From contig CAIRBF010000266.1 of the NCBI GenBank assembly GCA_903876715.1, forward strand, positions 1 through 41,172: 41,172 nucleotides of DNA. The letters are read 5' to 3'. Below the pieces are notes generated by a model. The model had not been told where the DNA came from. It did not search any database and saw only the letters and a program-made list of their open reading frames with translations. Position numbers and translations under genes: made by a program. The stretch comes from an uncultured beta proteobacterium. Lineage in GTDB: Bacteria; Pseudomonadota; Gammaproteobacteria; Burkholderiales; Burkholderiaceae_C. Positions 16,225 to 25,496 of this stretch are shown piece by piece. Numbering within the stretch: the first letter of the stretch is position 1; every line of letters starts with the position of its first letter.

Positions 16225-19200
16225 TCATGCCCCCCGCAGCAGCTCGCGCAGGTCCTGCGCGCCCATCGGCCGGGCCTGGTCCTGGCCGGCGAGGATGCCG
16301 TCGGCGAGCTCCCGCTTGTGGTGGTGCAGCTCGACGATGCGCTCCTCGATCGAGCCGGCGGTGACGAGGCGGTAGACGGTGACCGGGCGCTGCTGGCCGA
16401 TGCGGTGCGCGCGGCCGCTGGCCTGGTCCTCGGCTGCGGGGTTCCACCAGGGGTCGGCGATGATCACGTAGTCCGCTGCCGTCAGGTTCAGGCCGAAGCC
16501 GCCCGCCTTCAGGCTGATCAGGAAGAGATCGCCCTCGCCGGCCTGGAAGGCGGCCACGCGCCGGGCGCGCTCGGGCGCCGGGGTGGCGCCGGTCAGCACC
16601 TGGTGGGCGATGCCTGCGCTGCGCAGGCGCTCGGCCAGCAGGTCGAGGAAGTCGGTGAACTGGCTGAAGACCAGCGCCTTGTGGCGGCCGGCCACCAGCT
16701 CGGTGGCCAGGCGCTCGAACTCCTGCGCCTTGGCGCCGATGAGACCGAGTTCGGGCGCGGCCAGGCGCGGGTCGCAGGCGGCGCGGCGCAGCCGCGTGAG
16801 CTCGGCCAGCACGTGGAAGGTGGCCTGCGGGTCGGCGCTGTCGAGTCCGGCCACGCGCTCCAGGGCGCTGCGCCGCGTCGCCTCGAGGAAGGCGCGCTCT
16901 TCGGGGCCGGGCTCGACGCGGTGGACGATCTCGGTGCGCGGCGGCAGGTCGCCCAGCACCTGGGCCTTGGTGCGGCGCAGCAGCAGCGGGCCGACCAGGC
17001 GTCGCAGCCGGGCGCGGGCGACTTCGTCACGGTGGCGCTCGATCGGGGTGGCGAAGCGCTCGGCGAATTGCTGCGCCGTGCCCAGCAGACCCGGGTTCAG
17101 CAGGTTCATGACCGACCACAGGTCGGCGAGCCGGTTCTCCACCGGCGTGCCGCTGAGCGCGAGCCGGAAGTCCGCCTGCAGCGCGCCGATGGCGCGGGCG
17201 CGCTGCGTGGCGGCGTTCTTCAGTGCCTGCGCCTCGTCCAGCACGAGCGTGGCCCAGGCGCGCGCGGCGAAGGCCTCGCCCTCGATCAGCGTCAGGCCGT
17301 AGCTTGCGACGACCAGGTCGCCCGGGCCGGCGGACCCGAGCATCGCGCCGCGGTCGCCCTCGCCGAAGGTCTGCACGCGCAGCCCGGGCGCGAAGCGTTC
17401 GGCCTCGGCGACCCAGTTCGCGCACACCGAGGTCGGCGCGATCACGAGCGCCGGGCCGAGCGCAGCGCGCTCCAGCAGCAGCGCCAGCGTCTGCACCGTC
17501 TTGCCCAGACCCATGTCGTCAGCGAGCACGACGCCGAGCCCGGCGTGCGCGCTGCGCGCGAGCCAGCGGTAGCCCTCGGCCTGGTAGTCGCGCAGCTCGG
17601 CCTGCAGCCCGCGCGGCAGCTCAGGCTGCAGCGCCGCCGCCGCGTCCAGGCGCTCGATGCGGACGGACCAGGCGGCGTCGCCCACATTCGCCGTGCCCTC
17701 CAGCACCTGGCCGAGGAAGGCCGCCGCCGGCAGCGGCAGGCGCAGCCCGTCGGCACCGGGCCGGGCCATGGCCTGCAGGTCGGCCAGCTGCGCGCGCAGC
17801 CGCTCCGTCAGCGCCAGGTACTCGCCCTCACCCAGGGCGACGAAGCGCCCCTGGCGCGAGGCCTGCGCCAGGTCCATCAGGCGCTGCAGGCCGATGACCC
17901 GGCCCTCGTCGAGCTTCAGCTCGCCGTCGATCGCGAACCAGTCGCGCGCGGTGCGGACCTGCAGCGTCAGGGCCTGCGCCGGCGCGGCGACGACACGCAC
18001 CGGCTTGCCGCGCGGCCACTCCAGCGTCGCCACGCCCGGCAGCGTGGGCAGCAGCTCGAGCACGTGCAGCGCCTGCTGCGGGTCTTCCAGCGTCCAGCTC
18101 GCGTCGCCCGCGCCTGCCGCCTCGACGTCCTGCAGGAAGGGCAGGGCCTCGAGCACCTCGCCCAGGTGCCCGAGCTCGGCCGCGATCGCGCGCTCGGTGG
18201 ACAGTTGCAGGCCCTCGTGCACGGTCAGCAGCCGGGCACGCCCGTGCCCGGGCGGCAGCGCCGGCCCGAAACTGCCGAAAGGCCGTACCACCAGGCGCAA
18301 CTGCAGGGCCTCGCCGCGCGGCACGAGCTGCGCGTGCAGCCGTGCGTCGCTCGGCACGTCCTTCCCGGCAGCGGCATCGCTGTGAAGCTGGAAGTGGCCT
18401 GCCAGCACGCGCAGCGCGGCGTCGAGTTCGGCCTTCGCGTCCACCGGCACCGCCCAGCGCTTGCTGACGAGCTCGATCACGCGCCGCTGTGCGGGGGTGA
18501 TGCGGATCAGGCGCGCGCGGTCTTCGCCGTCGCGCAGCACCCGCAGTGCGTTGCGGCGCTCGCACTCGGCCGCCCACGAGGTGCCTACCCAGAGCCCGCC
18601 GATGTCCGGCGCCTCCTCGGTGCTCTGGAGATCGGGCAGGTGGAACTCGAAGGCCTCGACGCCGTCGCCTCGGCGCACACGCCGCACCTCGAGTTCGGGC
18701 AGGGCCTCGCGCAGCTCGATCGGGCGGCCCGGTTCGTCGGCCAGCGTCACGCCTGGGTGGCCCACCAGCGCCATCGCCGCGGCCACGACGTCCAGGCCGA
18801 GCGTGCTGGCCGTGTGCCCGGCCTTGCCGATGCAGCGTGCCACGGCGGCGTCGCGCGGGTCCAGCCGCGCGCTTTTCTTGATGCGCGACAGCGGCACCGG
18901 CTTGGGCCTGGCGCGCGAGCGCGCGCCGGCGGGGCGCTCGAGCGGGTCGATCTCCAGGACGCGGCCGAAGTCGTCCAGCGTCAGCTGCCACAGCAGCACG
19001 GGCTCGACGCCGGGAGCCACCTCGGTCTTGCCCGACCCGCCGAGCGCGGCGATCGCCGCCAGCGCATCGCGCCAGGCTTCCTGCGGGCGCCCGAACAGGG
19101 CCACGGGCCAGGGCTCGCCCGCCCGGGTGTGCGGTGGCACGTCCCAGCCGAAGCGGGCGGCGGCCTGGCGCGCGAGGTCGGCCCAGAGCGGGCGCTCGAT

Positions 19201-20385
19201 GGCCTCGAAGTGCTCGATCAGCGCCGCCACCTGGGCCGGCTTCCAGCCCGCGGGCTCCTGCCCCAGCCAGGCGGCGAGCAGCAGGCGCTCGGCGTTCTCG
19301 CGGTGCGGCGCGGCGCTCCAACCCTCCGCGTGGGCGAAGCTGTCGCGATCGGCCGGTTCGTCGCCGAGACGGACCGCGGCGGCGTGCGCCCACAAGCCCC
19401 AGCCGTGCGGGGGCGGCTGGCGCTTGCCGGTCTCGGCCACCGCGAGCTTGCGCGCCGCGGTCCAGGCCTGGGGCTGCGGCTGCGCCAGCAGCGACAGCAG
19501 TTGCAGGCGCAGCAGGGGGCTGCCGAGCAGGCCGGAGCGCATGCGGTGCTCTTCCTGCAGCGCCCGATGTGCCTGTGTGAAGGCCTCGGCCGCCTCGGCC
19601 CATCGGCCCTGGACGGCCAGCACCCCGGCGCGCAGGGCCACGGCCTGCGGTGTGACCAGGTCTGCGAGCACCTGCTGAGCCCTGTGCGCGTCACCACGCT
19701 CGAGGTGCCACTCGGCCAGGGCCCAGCGCACCGTTGGCGGCAGCGTCTCGGGGGCGTGTTCGAGCTGGGCGTCGAGCCAGCGCAGCAAGGGCGTCCACAG
19801 CGGCAGGTCGAGCCGGAACTGGCGCAGCCATTCGTCCAGCAGGGTGACGCGCAGCGCCGGGTCGATGCGCTCGAAGCGCGCGGGCATGAATGGTGACATC
19901 GCGGCGATCGCCACGGTCGAGGACCTCGTGTCGAGCTGGAAGGCGCGCAGGCGATGGCTCTCGAATTCCTGCACGCCGAGTCCGGCGTACAGCAGCAGCC
20001 TGGCGTAGGCGGTGGCCTCGTCGCTCGTGCGCAGGGCCGGCGCATGCACGAAGGGCGACAGCGGCGGGCTCGAGTGCGACGTCCGCGCCCAGGCCGGCAG
20101 CGCCTGCGCGGCGAGCGCGGGCTCCAGGCGCTCGACGAGCCAGGCCTCGCGCAGCGCGGGCGGCACGTCGTAGGCCAGACCCTCGCCGCCGCTCGCGCGT
20201 CCCTGCGCGACGAGCTGCCGCGCCGCCGCGACGATGTCCGCGCCCTGGAACCACGGGCCGCTCGAGCGCCGGCGCTGCAGATGGCGCAGAAAAGCGGCGA
20301 GCCAGGTCTGCCCGCGCGCCGTGCCGGCCAGGCATATCGCATCGAACACGGTCTCGACGTCGTCGTGCGTGAGGGTTTCGGCCAT
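16225..20385 (-). CDS. Large SNF2/HepA-type helicase-like ATPase
   Basis: The 1386-residue product is a SWI2/SNF2-family double-stranded nucleic acid translocase. The ATPase core occupies the C-terminal third. Motif I LADDMGLGKTVQ is near residue 955, motif II LDEAQALKN near 1050, motif III LSGTPVENRLADLWS near 1075, motif IV KALVFSQFTDFL near 1240, and motifs V-VI (GGFGLNLTAADYVII, ASGRAHRIGQ) near 1295-1330. About 900 residues precede the core; they are rich in Leu, Trp and Arg and show no zinc-binding SWIM motif that I can see. Such proteins remodel protein-DNA complexes, for example RNA polymerase recycling by RapA, or belong to uncharacterised bacterial SNF2 groups. It is a single-gene unit; no methylase or nuclease partner that would indicate a defence island is adjacent. 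Confidence 0.92.
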   Translation of the reverse strand: MAETLTHDDVETVFDAICLAGTARGQTWLAAFLRHLQRRRSSGPWFQGADIVAAARQLVAQGRASGGEGLAYDVPPALREAWLVERLEPALAAQALPAWARTSHSSPPLSPFVHAPALRTSDEATAYARLLLYAGLGVQEFESHRLRAFQLDTRSSTVAIAAMSPFMPARFERIDPALRVTLLDEWLRQFRLDLPLWTPLLRWLDAQLEHAPETLPPTVRWALAEWHLERGDAHRAQQVLADLVTPQAVALRAGVLAVQGRWAEAAEAFTQAHRALQEEHRMRSGLLGSPLLRLQLLSLLAQPQPQAWTAARKLAVAETGKRQPPPHGWGLWAHAAAVRLGDEPADRDSFAHAEGWSAAPHRENAERLLLAAWLGQEPAGWKPAQVAALIEHFEAIERPLWADLARQAAARFGWDVPPHTRAGEPWPVALFGRPQEAWRDALAAIAALGGSGKTEVAPGVEPVLLWQLTLDDFGRVLEIDPLERPAGARSRARPKPVPLSRIKKSARLDPRDAAVARCIGKAGHTASTLGLDVVAAAMALVGHPGVTLADEPGRPIELREALPELEVRRVRRGDGVEAFEFHLPDLQSTEEAPDIGGLWVGTSWAAECERRNALRVLRDGEDRARLIRITPAQRRVIELVSKRWAVPVDAKAELDAALRVLAGHFQLHSDAAAGKDVPSDARLHAQLVPRGEALQLRLVVRPFGSFGPALPPGHGRARLLTVHEGLQLSTERAIAAELGHLGEVLEALPFLQDVEAAGAGDASWTLEDPQQALHVLELLPTLPGVATLEWPRGKPVRVVAAPAQALTLQVRTARDWFAIDGELKLDEGRVIGLQRLMDLAQASRQGRFVALGEGEYLALTERLRAQLADLQAMARPGADGLRLPLPAAAFLGQVLEGTANVGDAAWSVRIERLDAAAALQPELPRGLQAELRDYQAEGYRWLARSAHAGLGVVLADDMGLGKTVQTLALLLERAALGPALVIAPTSVCANWVAEAERFAPGLRVQTFGEGDRGAMLGSAGPGDLVVASYGLTLIEGEAFAARAWATLVLDEAQALKNAATQRARAIGALQADFRLALSGTPVENRLADLWSVMNLLNPGLLGTAQQFAERFATPIERHRDEVARARLRRLVGPLLLRRTKAQVLGDLPPRTEIVHRVEPGPEERAFLEATRRSALERVAGLDSADPQATFHVLAELTRLRRAACDPRLAAPELGLIGAKAQEFERLATELVAGRHKALVFSQFTDFLDLLAERLRSAGIAHQVLTGATPAPERARRVAAFQAGEGDLFLISLKAGGFGLNLTAADYVIIADPWWNPAAEDQASGRAHRIGQQRPVTVYRLVTAGSIEERIVELHHHKRELADGILAGQDQARPMGAQDLRELLRGA

Positions 20386-20533
20386 GGTGGATCCAGGGCG
20401 GTGGGGTCGGGGCGCTTGCGGCCGCAGCAGCCAGCCGCTGCGAATGTCGGCCGCGCACGCAGGTGCGGCGCAGGCTGCACCCGGGATTGCACCATGCGCC
20501 GCGGGGCGTGAGGCCGCGACGCCGTTCCCGGAC

Positions 20534-21229
20534 TTACCCGAAGCGCAGCGCTGCTGTCGTCACCGCCTGCAGGGCCTGCATCGAGAGCCCCTGGCAGCGC
20601 TCGACCACGCGCAGGCCGTCGGGGGTGATGTCGATGACGGCCAGATCGGTGTAGATGCGGCTGACGCAGGCGAGTCCGGTCAGCGGGTAGGTGCAGCGCT
20701 CGACGATCCGGGGCTCGCCGGCCTTGGTGGTGTGTTCCATCATCACCCAGGTCGCGCGCGCGCCGACCGCCAGGTCCATTGCGCCGCCCACGGCCGGAAT
20801 GGCGTCGGGCGCGCCCGTGTGCCAGTTGGCGAGGTCGCCGTTGGCGGCGACCTGGAAGGCGCCGAGGACGCAGATGTCGATGTGGCCGCCGCGCATCATG
20901 CCGAAGCTGTCGGCGTGATGGAAGAACACGCCGCCCGGGCGCAGCGTCACCGGCTGCTTGCCGGCGTTGATGAGGTCGTAGTCCTCGCTGCCCGGGGCAG
21001 GTGCCGGACCAAAGCCGATGACGCCGTTCTCGCTGTGCATCATGACCTCGCGATCGGGCGCGAGGTGGTTGGCCACGAGGGTGGGCAGGCCGATGCCGAG
21101 GTTGACGACCATGCCCTCGGTGATGTCGCGCGCTACCCGGCGCGCCACCTCGTCGCGACTCCAGCGGCGCGGGGCCTGGGTGGGCGCGCCGGCCGGTGGG
21201 CTGCCGCAGGCGTCGGAAGTGTTGCTCAT
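20534..21229 (-). CDS. pcaJ: CoA-transferase subunit B, 3-oxoadipate/3-oxoacid type
   Basis: The 231-residue beta subunit of a family I CoA-transferase. The catalytic glutamate is E67 in MMHSENGVIGFGP, and NLGIGLPTLVANHL precedes it. DLINAGKQPVTL, FFHHADSFGMMRGGH, and NWHTGAPDAIPAVGGAMDL match the PcaJ/ScoB pattern closely. With subunit A it moves CoA from succinyl-CoA onto a 3-oxoacid; the pair reads most like 3-oxoadipate CoA-transferase of the beta-ketoadipate route, although acetoacetate-type use is possible. The first 20 residues are a proline/alanine-rich extension not shared by the family. It lies 76 bases after the subunit A gene on the same strand. Confidence 0.85.
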   Translation of the reverse strand: MSNTSDACGSPPAGAPTQAPRRWSRDEVARRVARDITEGMVVNLGIGLPTLVANHLAPDREVMMHSENGVIGFGPAPAPGSEDYDLINAGKQPVTLRPGGVFFHHADSFGMMRGGHIDICVLGAFQVAANGDLANWHTGAPDAIPAVGGAMDLAVGARATWVMMEHTTKAGEPRIVERCTYPLTGLACVSRIYTDLAVIDITPDGLRVVERCQGLSMQALQAVTTAALRFG

Positions 21230-21305
21230 GGCGGGGCGGCGCGATCGCAGGGTGGGGGGGAGGAGGGTCGCGGTGTCGGGGCGGGCGGCGGGTGGTTGGC
21301 CGCCT

Positions 21306-22004
21306 TCAGGCCACCTGGAGGCCGCCGGCCTGCGTGCGCTGGCGCGGCACCGGCACCACGCGCTGCACGAACAGCCCCGGCGTGACCACGGTCTCGGGGT
21401 CGAGCTTGCCGAGTTCGACGACCTCGTGCACGCTGGCCACCGTCACGCGCGCGGCCATCGCCATGATGGGGCCGAAGTTGCGCGCCGTCATGCGGTAGGT
21501 GAGGTTGCCCCAGCGGTCGCCGCGCTCGGCCTTGATGAGCGCGAAGTCGGCGTGCAGCGCGGTTTCGAAGACCTGCCAGCGGCCGTCGAGAAAGCGCGTC
21601 TCCTTGTCGCGGGCGAGCTCGGTGCCGTAGCCTGTGGGCGTGAAGAAGCCGCCGATGCCCGCACCGGCGGCGCGGATGCGCTCGGCCAGCGTGCCCTGCG
21701 GCACCAGTTCCAGCGCCACCTGGCCCGCACGGTACAGGCGGTCGAAGTGCCAGGAGTCGGCCTGGCGCGGGAAGCTGCACACGACCTTGCGCACCCGTCC
21801 CGCCGCCAGCAGCGCGCCGATGCCGTGGTCGCCGTTGCCGGCGTTGTTGTTGATGATCGTGAGCTCGCCCACGCCGCGCGCGATGAGCGCCTCGACGAGC
21901 TCGTTGGGGACGCCGGCCGTGCCGAAGCCGCCGATCATCACGGTGGCGCCGTCGGCGACGTCGGCCAGGGCTTGGGCAGGGGTGGGGAAGATCTTGTCGA
22001 TCAT
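21306..22004 (-). CDS. pcaI: CoA-transferase subunit A, 3-oxoadipate/3-oxoacid type
   Basis: The 232-residue alpha subunit contains the CoA-transferase signature GGFGTAGVPNELVEAL near residue 25, then LTIINNNAGNGDHGIGALL, CSFPRQADSWHFDRLYRAG, FFTPTGYGTELA and GDRWGNLTYRMTARNFGP. These strings are characteristic of PcaI-type proteins of Burkholderiales. It pairs with the subunit B gene downstream. The ATG at 22004 is used; the open frame continues upstream but overlaps the wrbA gene. No other pca gene is in the window, so the pathway partners must be elsewhere. Confidence 0.87.
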   Translation of the reverse strand: MIDKIFPTPAQALADVADGATVMIGGFGTAGVPNELVEALIARGVGELTIINNNAGNGDHGIGALLAAGRVRKVVCSFPRQADSWHFDRLYRAGQVALELVPQGTLAERIRAAGAGIGGFFTPTGYGTELARDKETRFLDGRWQVFETALHADFALIKAERGDRWGNLTYRMTARNFGPIMAMAARVTVASVHEVVELGKLDPETVVTPGLFVQRVVPVPRQRTQAGGLQVA

Positions 22005-22048
22005 GGGTGGCAGGCGCGATCGTAGCGGCCTGCCGCCCCTTTCTCGCC

Positions 22049-22648
22049 TCAGCCGAACAGCTTGTTCGCCGTCTGCGCGACGAGCTTGCCTTGGTGGCGC
22101 GCGCCCTCGAGTTCGATCTCGCTGGGCTGGCGCTGGCCCTGCCCGCCGGTGATCGTGGTCGCGCCGTAGGGGCTGCCGCCGACGATCTGGTCCAGGGCCA
22201 TCTGGCCCTGGTGGCTGTAGGGCAGGCCGACGATGGTCATGCCGAAGTGCAGCAGGTTGGTGATGATGGAGAACAGCGTGACCTCCTGGCCGCCGTGCTG
22301 GGAGGCGGTGGCCGTGAAGGCCGCGCCGACCTTGCCGTTGAGCGCGCCGCGCGCCCACAGGCCGCCGGCCTGGTCCAGGAAGGCGGTCATCTGCGCCGGC
22401 ATGCGCCCGAAGCGCGTGGGCGCACCGACGATGATGGCGTCGTAGTCGGCGAGCTCGGCCACGCTGGCCACGGGTGCCGCCTGGTCGAGCTTGAAGTACG
22501 CGGCACGGGCGACGTCCTCGGGCACGGTCTCGGGCACGCGCTTGACGTCGACATGGGCCCCGGCGCTGCGCGCGCCTTCGGCGACCGCCTGCGCCATGGT
22601 CTCGAGGTGGCCGTAGGTGGAGTAGTAGAGGACGAGGACCTTGGACAT
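22049..22648 (-). CDS. wrbA: NAD(P)H:quinone oxidoreductase WrbA
   Basis: A 199-residue flavodoxin-like quinone reductase. The FMN phosphate loop is [15 protein letters not shown] at residues 6-20. Other WrbA hallmarks are [18 protein letters not shown] (near residue 70), [17 protein letters not shown] and PYSHQGQ, ending in [13 protein letters not shown]. WrbA reduces quinones by two electrons and protects against semiquinone stress. It is transcribed away from a LysR regulator gene, with a 181-base gap holding a LysR-style palindrome at 22733-22747. The CoA-transferase genes follow 44 bases downstream on the same strand and may be cotranscribed. A TTGGACATG context marks the start at 22648. 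Confidence 0.92.
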   Translation of the reverse strand: MSKVLVLYYSTYGHLETMAQAVAEGARSAGAHVDVKRVPETVPEDVARAAYFKLDQAAPVASVAELADYDAIIVGAPTRFGRMPAQMTAFLDQAGGLWARGALNGKVGAAFTATASQHGGQEVTLFSIITNLLHFGMTIVGLPYSHQGQMALDQIVGGSPYGATTITGGQGQRQPSEIELEGARHQGKLVAQTANKLFG

Positions 22649-22732
22649 GAGAGAGTTCCTGCAGGGTTGAACGACAACAGGGATGTTCGGCGAGCCACGG
22701 GCCCGTGATTTCCGATACTTCCCCGCCTGGCG

Positions 22733-22747
22733 TTCGACTTCATCGAA
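22733..22747. promoter_or_regulatory. Candidate LysR box between wrbA and the LysR gene
   Basis: TTCGA and TCGAA are perfect five-base arms around CTTCA. Within it T22734 and A22746 give the T-N11-A pattern bound by LysR regulators. It sits about 84 bases from both divergent start codons, the usual place for such a site. Confidence 0.42.
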
Positions 22748-22829
22748 GGACTTGCGGCCCCGCCACTGCGCTTGCTTCGCCCTTCGCCCTTCGTCCTTCG
22801 CCCTGACTCCCGACCACTCACCGCTCGCC

Positions 22830-23762
22830 ATGCGCCGACTCACGCTCGAAGGCATCGAACTGCTCGATGCGATCGCCCGCTCGGGGTCTTTTTCAGCCGC
22901 GGGCGTGCGGCTGGGCAAGGTCACCTCCACCGTCTCCTATGCCGTGGCCCGGCTCGAGGCCGACCTGGAGGTGGCGCTGTTCCACCGGCGCGGCCCGCGG
23001 GTCGAGCTCACGCCCGCAGGGCGCGAGCTCCTGGAGGAAGGGCGTGTGCTGCTGCAGGCGGCCGATGAGCTGGCGTGCCGCGTCAGGCGCGTGGCCGATG
23101 GTTGGGAGAACGAGATCCGCATCGCCGTGGACTCGTTGATCCCGCCGATGATGTTCGGCGCCCTGCTCGAGCGCTTCGCGGCCGACGCCCCGGCCACGCG
23201 CGTCAAGCTGATGAGCGAGGCTCTCACCGGTGCCTGGGAGGCCCTGCTCGACGGCCGCGCCGACCTGGCGCTGGCCGTGGGGCAGGGCCCTGCGGGCAGT
23301 GGCCTGCGCACGCGGGCGCTCGCCGGCATCGAGTTCTGTTTCTGCGTCGCGCCACAGCACCCGCTGGCCGCCTGGTCCGGCACGGTGCCCAGCGAGGAAC
23401 TGCGCCGGCACCGCACCATCGTCGTCTCGGACTCCGCGCGCCGCCTGCCGCCGCGTACCGTGGGCCTGCTGCCGGGGCAGCAGGTGCTGGCGGTGCCTGA
23501 CATGCGCACCAAGTACGCGCTGCAGGCCGCAGGCCTGGGCGTGGGCTTCCTGCCCCGGCTGTTCGCGCACTCGGCCCTGGAGCGTGGCCTGCTCGTGACC
23601 CTGCCCGTGGAGGAGCCCAAGCCCGACGACCAGGTGCTGTTGGCCTGGCGCACCGGACAGCCAGGCAAGGCGCTGAAATGGTGGCGCGACGTCCTGGCCG
23701 AGCCCGACGTCATGCCCCGGTTCCTGGCGCGTGCCTCGCGGGCGTGGGTGTCGGAGTACTGA
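22830..23762 (+). CDS. LysR-family transcriptional regulator
   Basis: A 310-residue LysR regulator. The N-terminal winged helix contains [20 protein letters not shown] and [21 protein letters not shown] linker helix follows, and from about residue 90 a two-lobed periplasmic-binding-like effector domain ([20 protein letters not shown], then [15 protein letters not shown]). The [13 protein letters not shown] recognition helix is the branch often called YafC/DsdC-like. The gene is divergent from wrbA and probably controls it and itself. The ATG at 22830 begins the helix-turn-helix domain directly; further upstream the frame is open but reads as non-family sequence. Effector unknown. Confidence 0.92.
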   Translation: MRRLTLEGIELLDAIARSGSFSAAGVRLGKVTSTVSYAVARLEADLEVALFHRRGPRVELTPAGRELLEEGRVLLQAADELACRVRRVADGWENEIRIAVDSLIPPMMFGALLERFAADAPATRVKLMSEALTGAWEALLDGRADLALAVGQGPAGSGLRTRALAGIEFCFCVAPQHPLAAWSGTVPSEELRRHRTIVVSDSARRLPPRTVGLLPGQQVLAVPDMRTKYALQAAGLGVGFLPRLFAHSALERGLLVTLPVEEPKPDDQVLLAWRTGQPGKALKWWRDVLAEPDVMPRFLARASRAWVSEY

Positions 23763-24025
23763 GGAGATTGCCGTCGGATGTTCTCGGGCCGCACAGGCCG
23801 CAGGTCTTCCATCCCGCCCCAGGAACCACGCCGAGGGCGCTGGGTATTCAGCCCCCTGCCCAAACCCCCGCCAGTGGAGAGCGGAGCAGGGCTTTCGCCG
23901 CGCGCCACCTGGTTCCGGTGCGCGGAGCCTTCGAAGTTCTCGAACATCGCGGCCGAGCGCGGGCGACGCTGCGGGCCGGCGCGGTGCGAAGAATGGGCGC
24001 ATCGTTTCCGACCTGGAGTCCCGCC

Positions 24026-24727
24026 ATGATGACCCTGAGACGTTCCGAGGACCGAGGCCACGCCGACCACGGCTGGCTGCAGTCGGCCCACAGCTTCTCG
24101 TTTGCAGGCTACTTCGACCCCGAGCACACCGGCTGGGGCAACCTGCTCGTCATCAACGAGGACCGGGTCGCGCCCGGCGGCGGCTTCGCCACGCACGGCC
24201 ATCGCGACATGGAGATCATCAGCTACGTGCTCGAGGGCGAGCTCGCGCACCGCGACAGCCTGGGCCACGTCGAGACCATCCCGCCCGGCGACGTGCAGCG
24301 CATGTCCGCCGGCACCGGCGTGCGCCACAGCGAGTTCAACCACGCGCGCGACCGCACGACGCACTTCCTGCAGATCTGGATCCACCCGAGCCAGGACGGC
24401 ATCGAGCCGGGCTACGAACAGAAGACCGTCCCGCCGCAGGCCAAGCGCGGCCGCCTGGCGTTGGTGGCCTCGCCCGAGGGCGGCGCCCACGCGGTGCGTA
24501 TCCACGCCGACGCCACGCTGCATGCCGGCTTGTTCGATGGCGCGGAGCAGGCCACGCTCGCGCTTGACTCCGCGCGCAAGGCCTACGTGCACCTGGTGCG
24601 CGGCGAACTGGCCGTCAATGGCCAGGCGCTGCGGGCGGGCGACGCGTTGAAGATCGAGGGCGAGTCAGCACTGCACCTTTGCGACGGTCGACAGGCCGAG
24701 GTGCTGGTGTTCGACCTGGCGCCCTGA
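24026..24727 (+). CDS. Pirin-family bicupin (YhhW-like quercetinase type)
   Basis: The 233-residue protein is a pirin-like bicupin. The N-terminal cupin holds the metal site: THGHRDMEIISYVLEGELAH (two His and, with the following E, three ligands) and SAGTGVRHSEFNH (fourth His). LQIWIHPSQDGIEPGYEQ leads to a degenerate second cupin. Relatives such as E. coli YhhW cleave quercetin, and other pirins act as redox-sensing cofactors. The ATG at 24026 has GGAG eight bases before it. The frame is open far upstream through the LysR tail, but that portion is not pirin sequence. It converges on the GntR gene at 24807. Confidence 0.9.
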   Translation: MMTLRRSEDRGHADHGWLQSAHSFSFAGYFDPEHTGWGNLLVINEDRVAPGGGFATHGHRDMEIISYVLEGELAHRDSLGHVETIPPGDVQRMSAGTGVRHSEFNHARDRTTHFLQIWIHPSQDGIEPGYEQKTVPPQAKRGRLALVASPEGGAHAVRIHADATLHAGLFDGAEQATLALDSARKAYVHLVRGELAVNGQALRAGDALKIEGESALHLCDGRQAEVLVFDLAP

Positions 24728-24806
24728 GGGCGCCGAAGGTTCATGGACCGGCGGACTGGGGTGCCGGCCGGGCCGAAGACCTCGATCAGACGGCATGCGC
24801 CTCGGC

Positions 24807-25496
24807 TCAAGGCGAGCGCATGCGCGCCAGCAGGTCGTCGCCGGCCGTGAGCGCGTGCTGCTGCGCGAGGGCGGCCGCGCGCGCCGCATCGCGCGCGGCG
24901 ATGGCGCTCACGATCTGGGCGTGTTCGTCGACGACCACGCCGGTACGCAGCGGTCCGTAGCCGAAACGCTGCCGCAAGGCCTCGGCCAGCAGCCGGCCCT
25001 GGGCCAGCATGCGCAGCGCCTCGGGGTTGTCGGCGCCGGTGTTGAGGGTGTCGTGGAAACGCCGGTTCGCGGCGATCAGCTCCTCGAGTCGGTCGCTCGC
25101 GGCCGCGGCCTCGAACGCGTGCGCCGCCGAGCGCAGGGCGGCCAGCCCCGTCGCGTCCATGCGCTCGGCGCAACGCCGGGTCAGGATGCCCTCGATCGCC
25201 GCGCGCACGTCGTAGAAGTTGCGCACGAAGCGCTCGTCGACGCCGCGAATCGTCGCGCCGCGGTGCGGCAGCACCTCGAGCACGCCCTCCCCTTCGAGCT
25301 CGTGCAGGGCCTCGCGCACCGGCATGTGGCTGACCCCGCACAGGGCGGCCAGCTCGTCGAGCTTCAGGCGCTGGCCGGGCTGGAGTTCGCCGGCGAGGAT
25401 GCGCCGGCGCAGGTCCGCGGCGACCCGCGTGGCCGTGGTCGCCGCCAGCCCGAGGCGGCCGCTCGACCGCTTGTTATTCGGGTGGGATGCCGACAT
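24807..25496 (-). CDS. GntR-family regulator, FCD subgroup
   Basis: A 229-residue paralogue of the regulator at 12523. The winged helix is LKLDELAALCGVSHMPVREALHELEG (about residues 45-70). The FCD domain has AANRRFHDTLNTGADNPEAL (about residue 143) and DEHAQIVSAIAARD (about residue 190) with the metal/effector-binding Asp and His residues. Its 5' end overlaps the 3' end of the Bug gene by 23 bases in a different frame, so it is the third gene of the operon enolase enzyme-Bug-GntR. It has no promoter of its own; the palindrome TTTGATCAAA in front of the operon (27714-27723) is the likely operator for autoregulation. Confidence 0.9.
   Translation of the reverse strand: MSASHPNNKRSSGRLGLAATTATRVAADLRRRILAGELQPGQRLKLDELAALCGVSHMPVREALHELEGEGVLEVLPHRGATIRGVDERFVRNFYDVRAAIEGILTRRCAERMDATGLAALRSAAHAFEAAAASDRLEELIAANRRFHDTLNTGADNPEALRMLAQGRLLAEALRQRFGYGPLRTGVVVDEHAQIVSAIAARDAARAAALAQQHALTAGDDLLARMRSP

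Noticed and set aside
16165-19896. A very long plus-strand open frame of over 1200 codons opposite the SNF2 gene
   Set aside because: It is an antisense shadow caused by GC-rich codon bias; it has no recognisable domain, while the minus strand has all SNF2 motifs.
23763-24025. Possible small gene or regulatory RNA between the LysR and pirin genes
   Set aside because: No frame with a plausible start and ribosome site, and only short weak inverted repeats.
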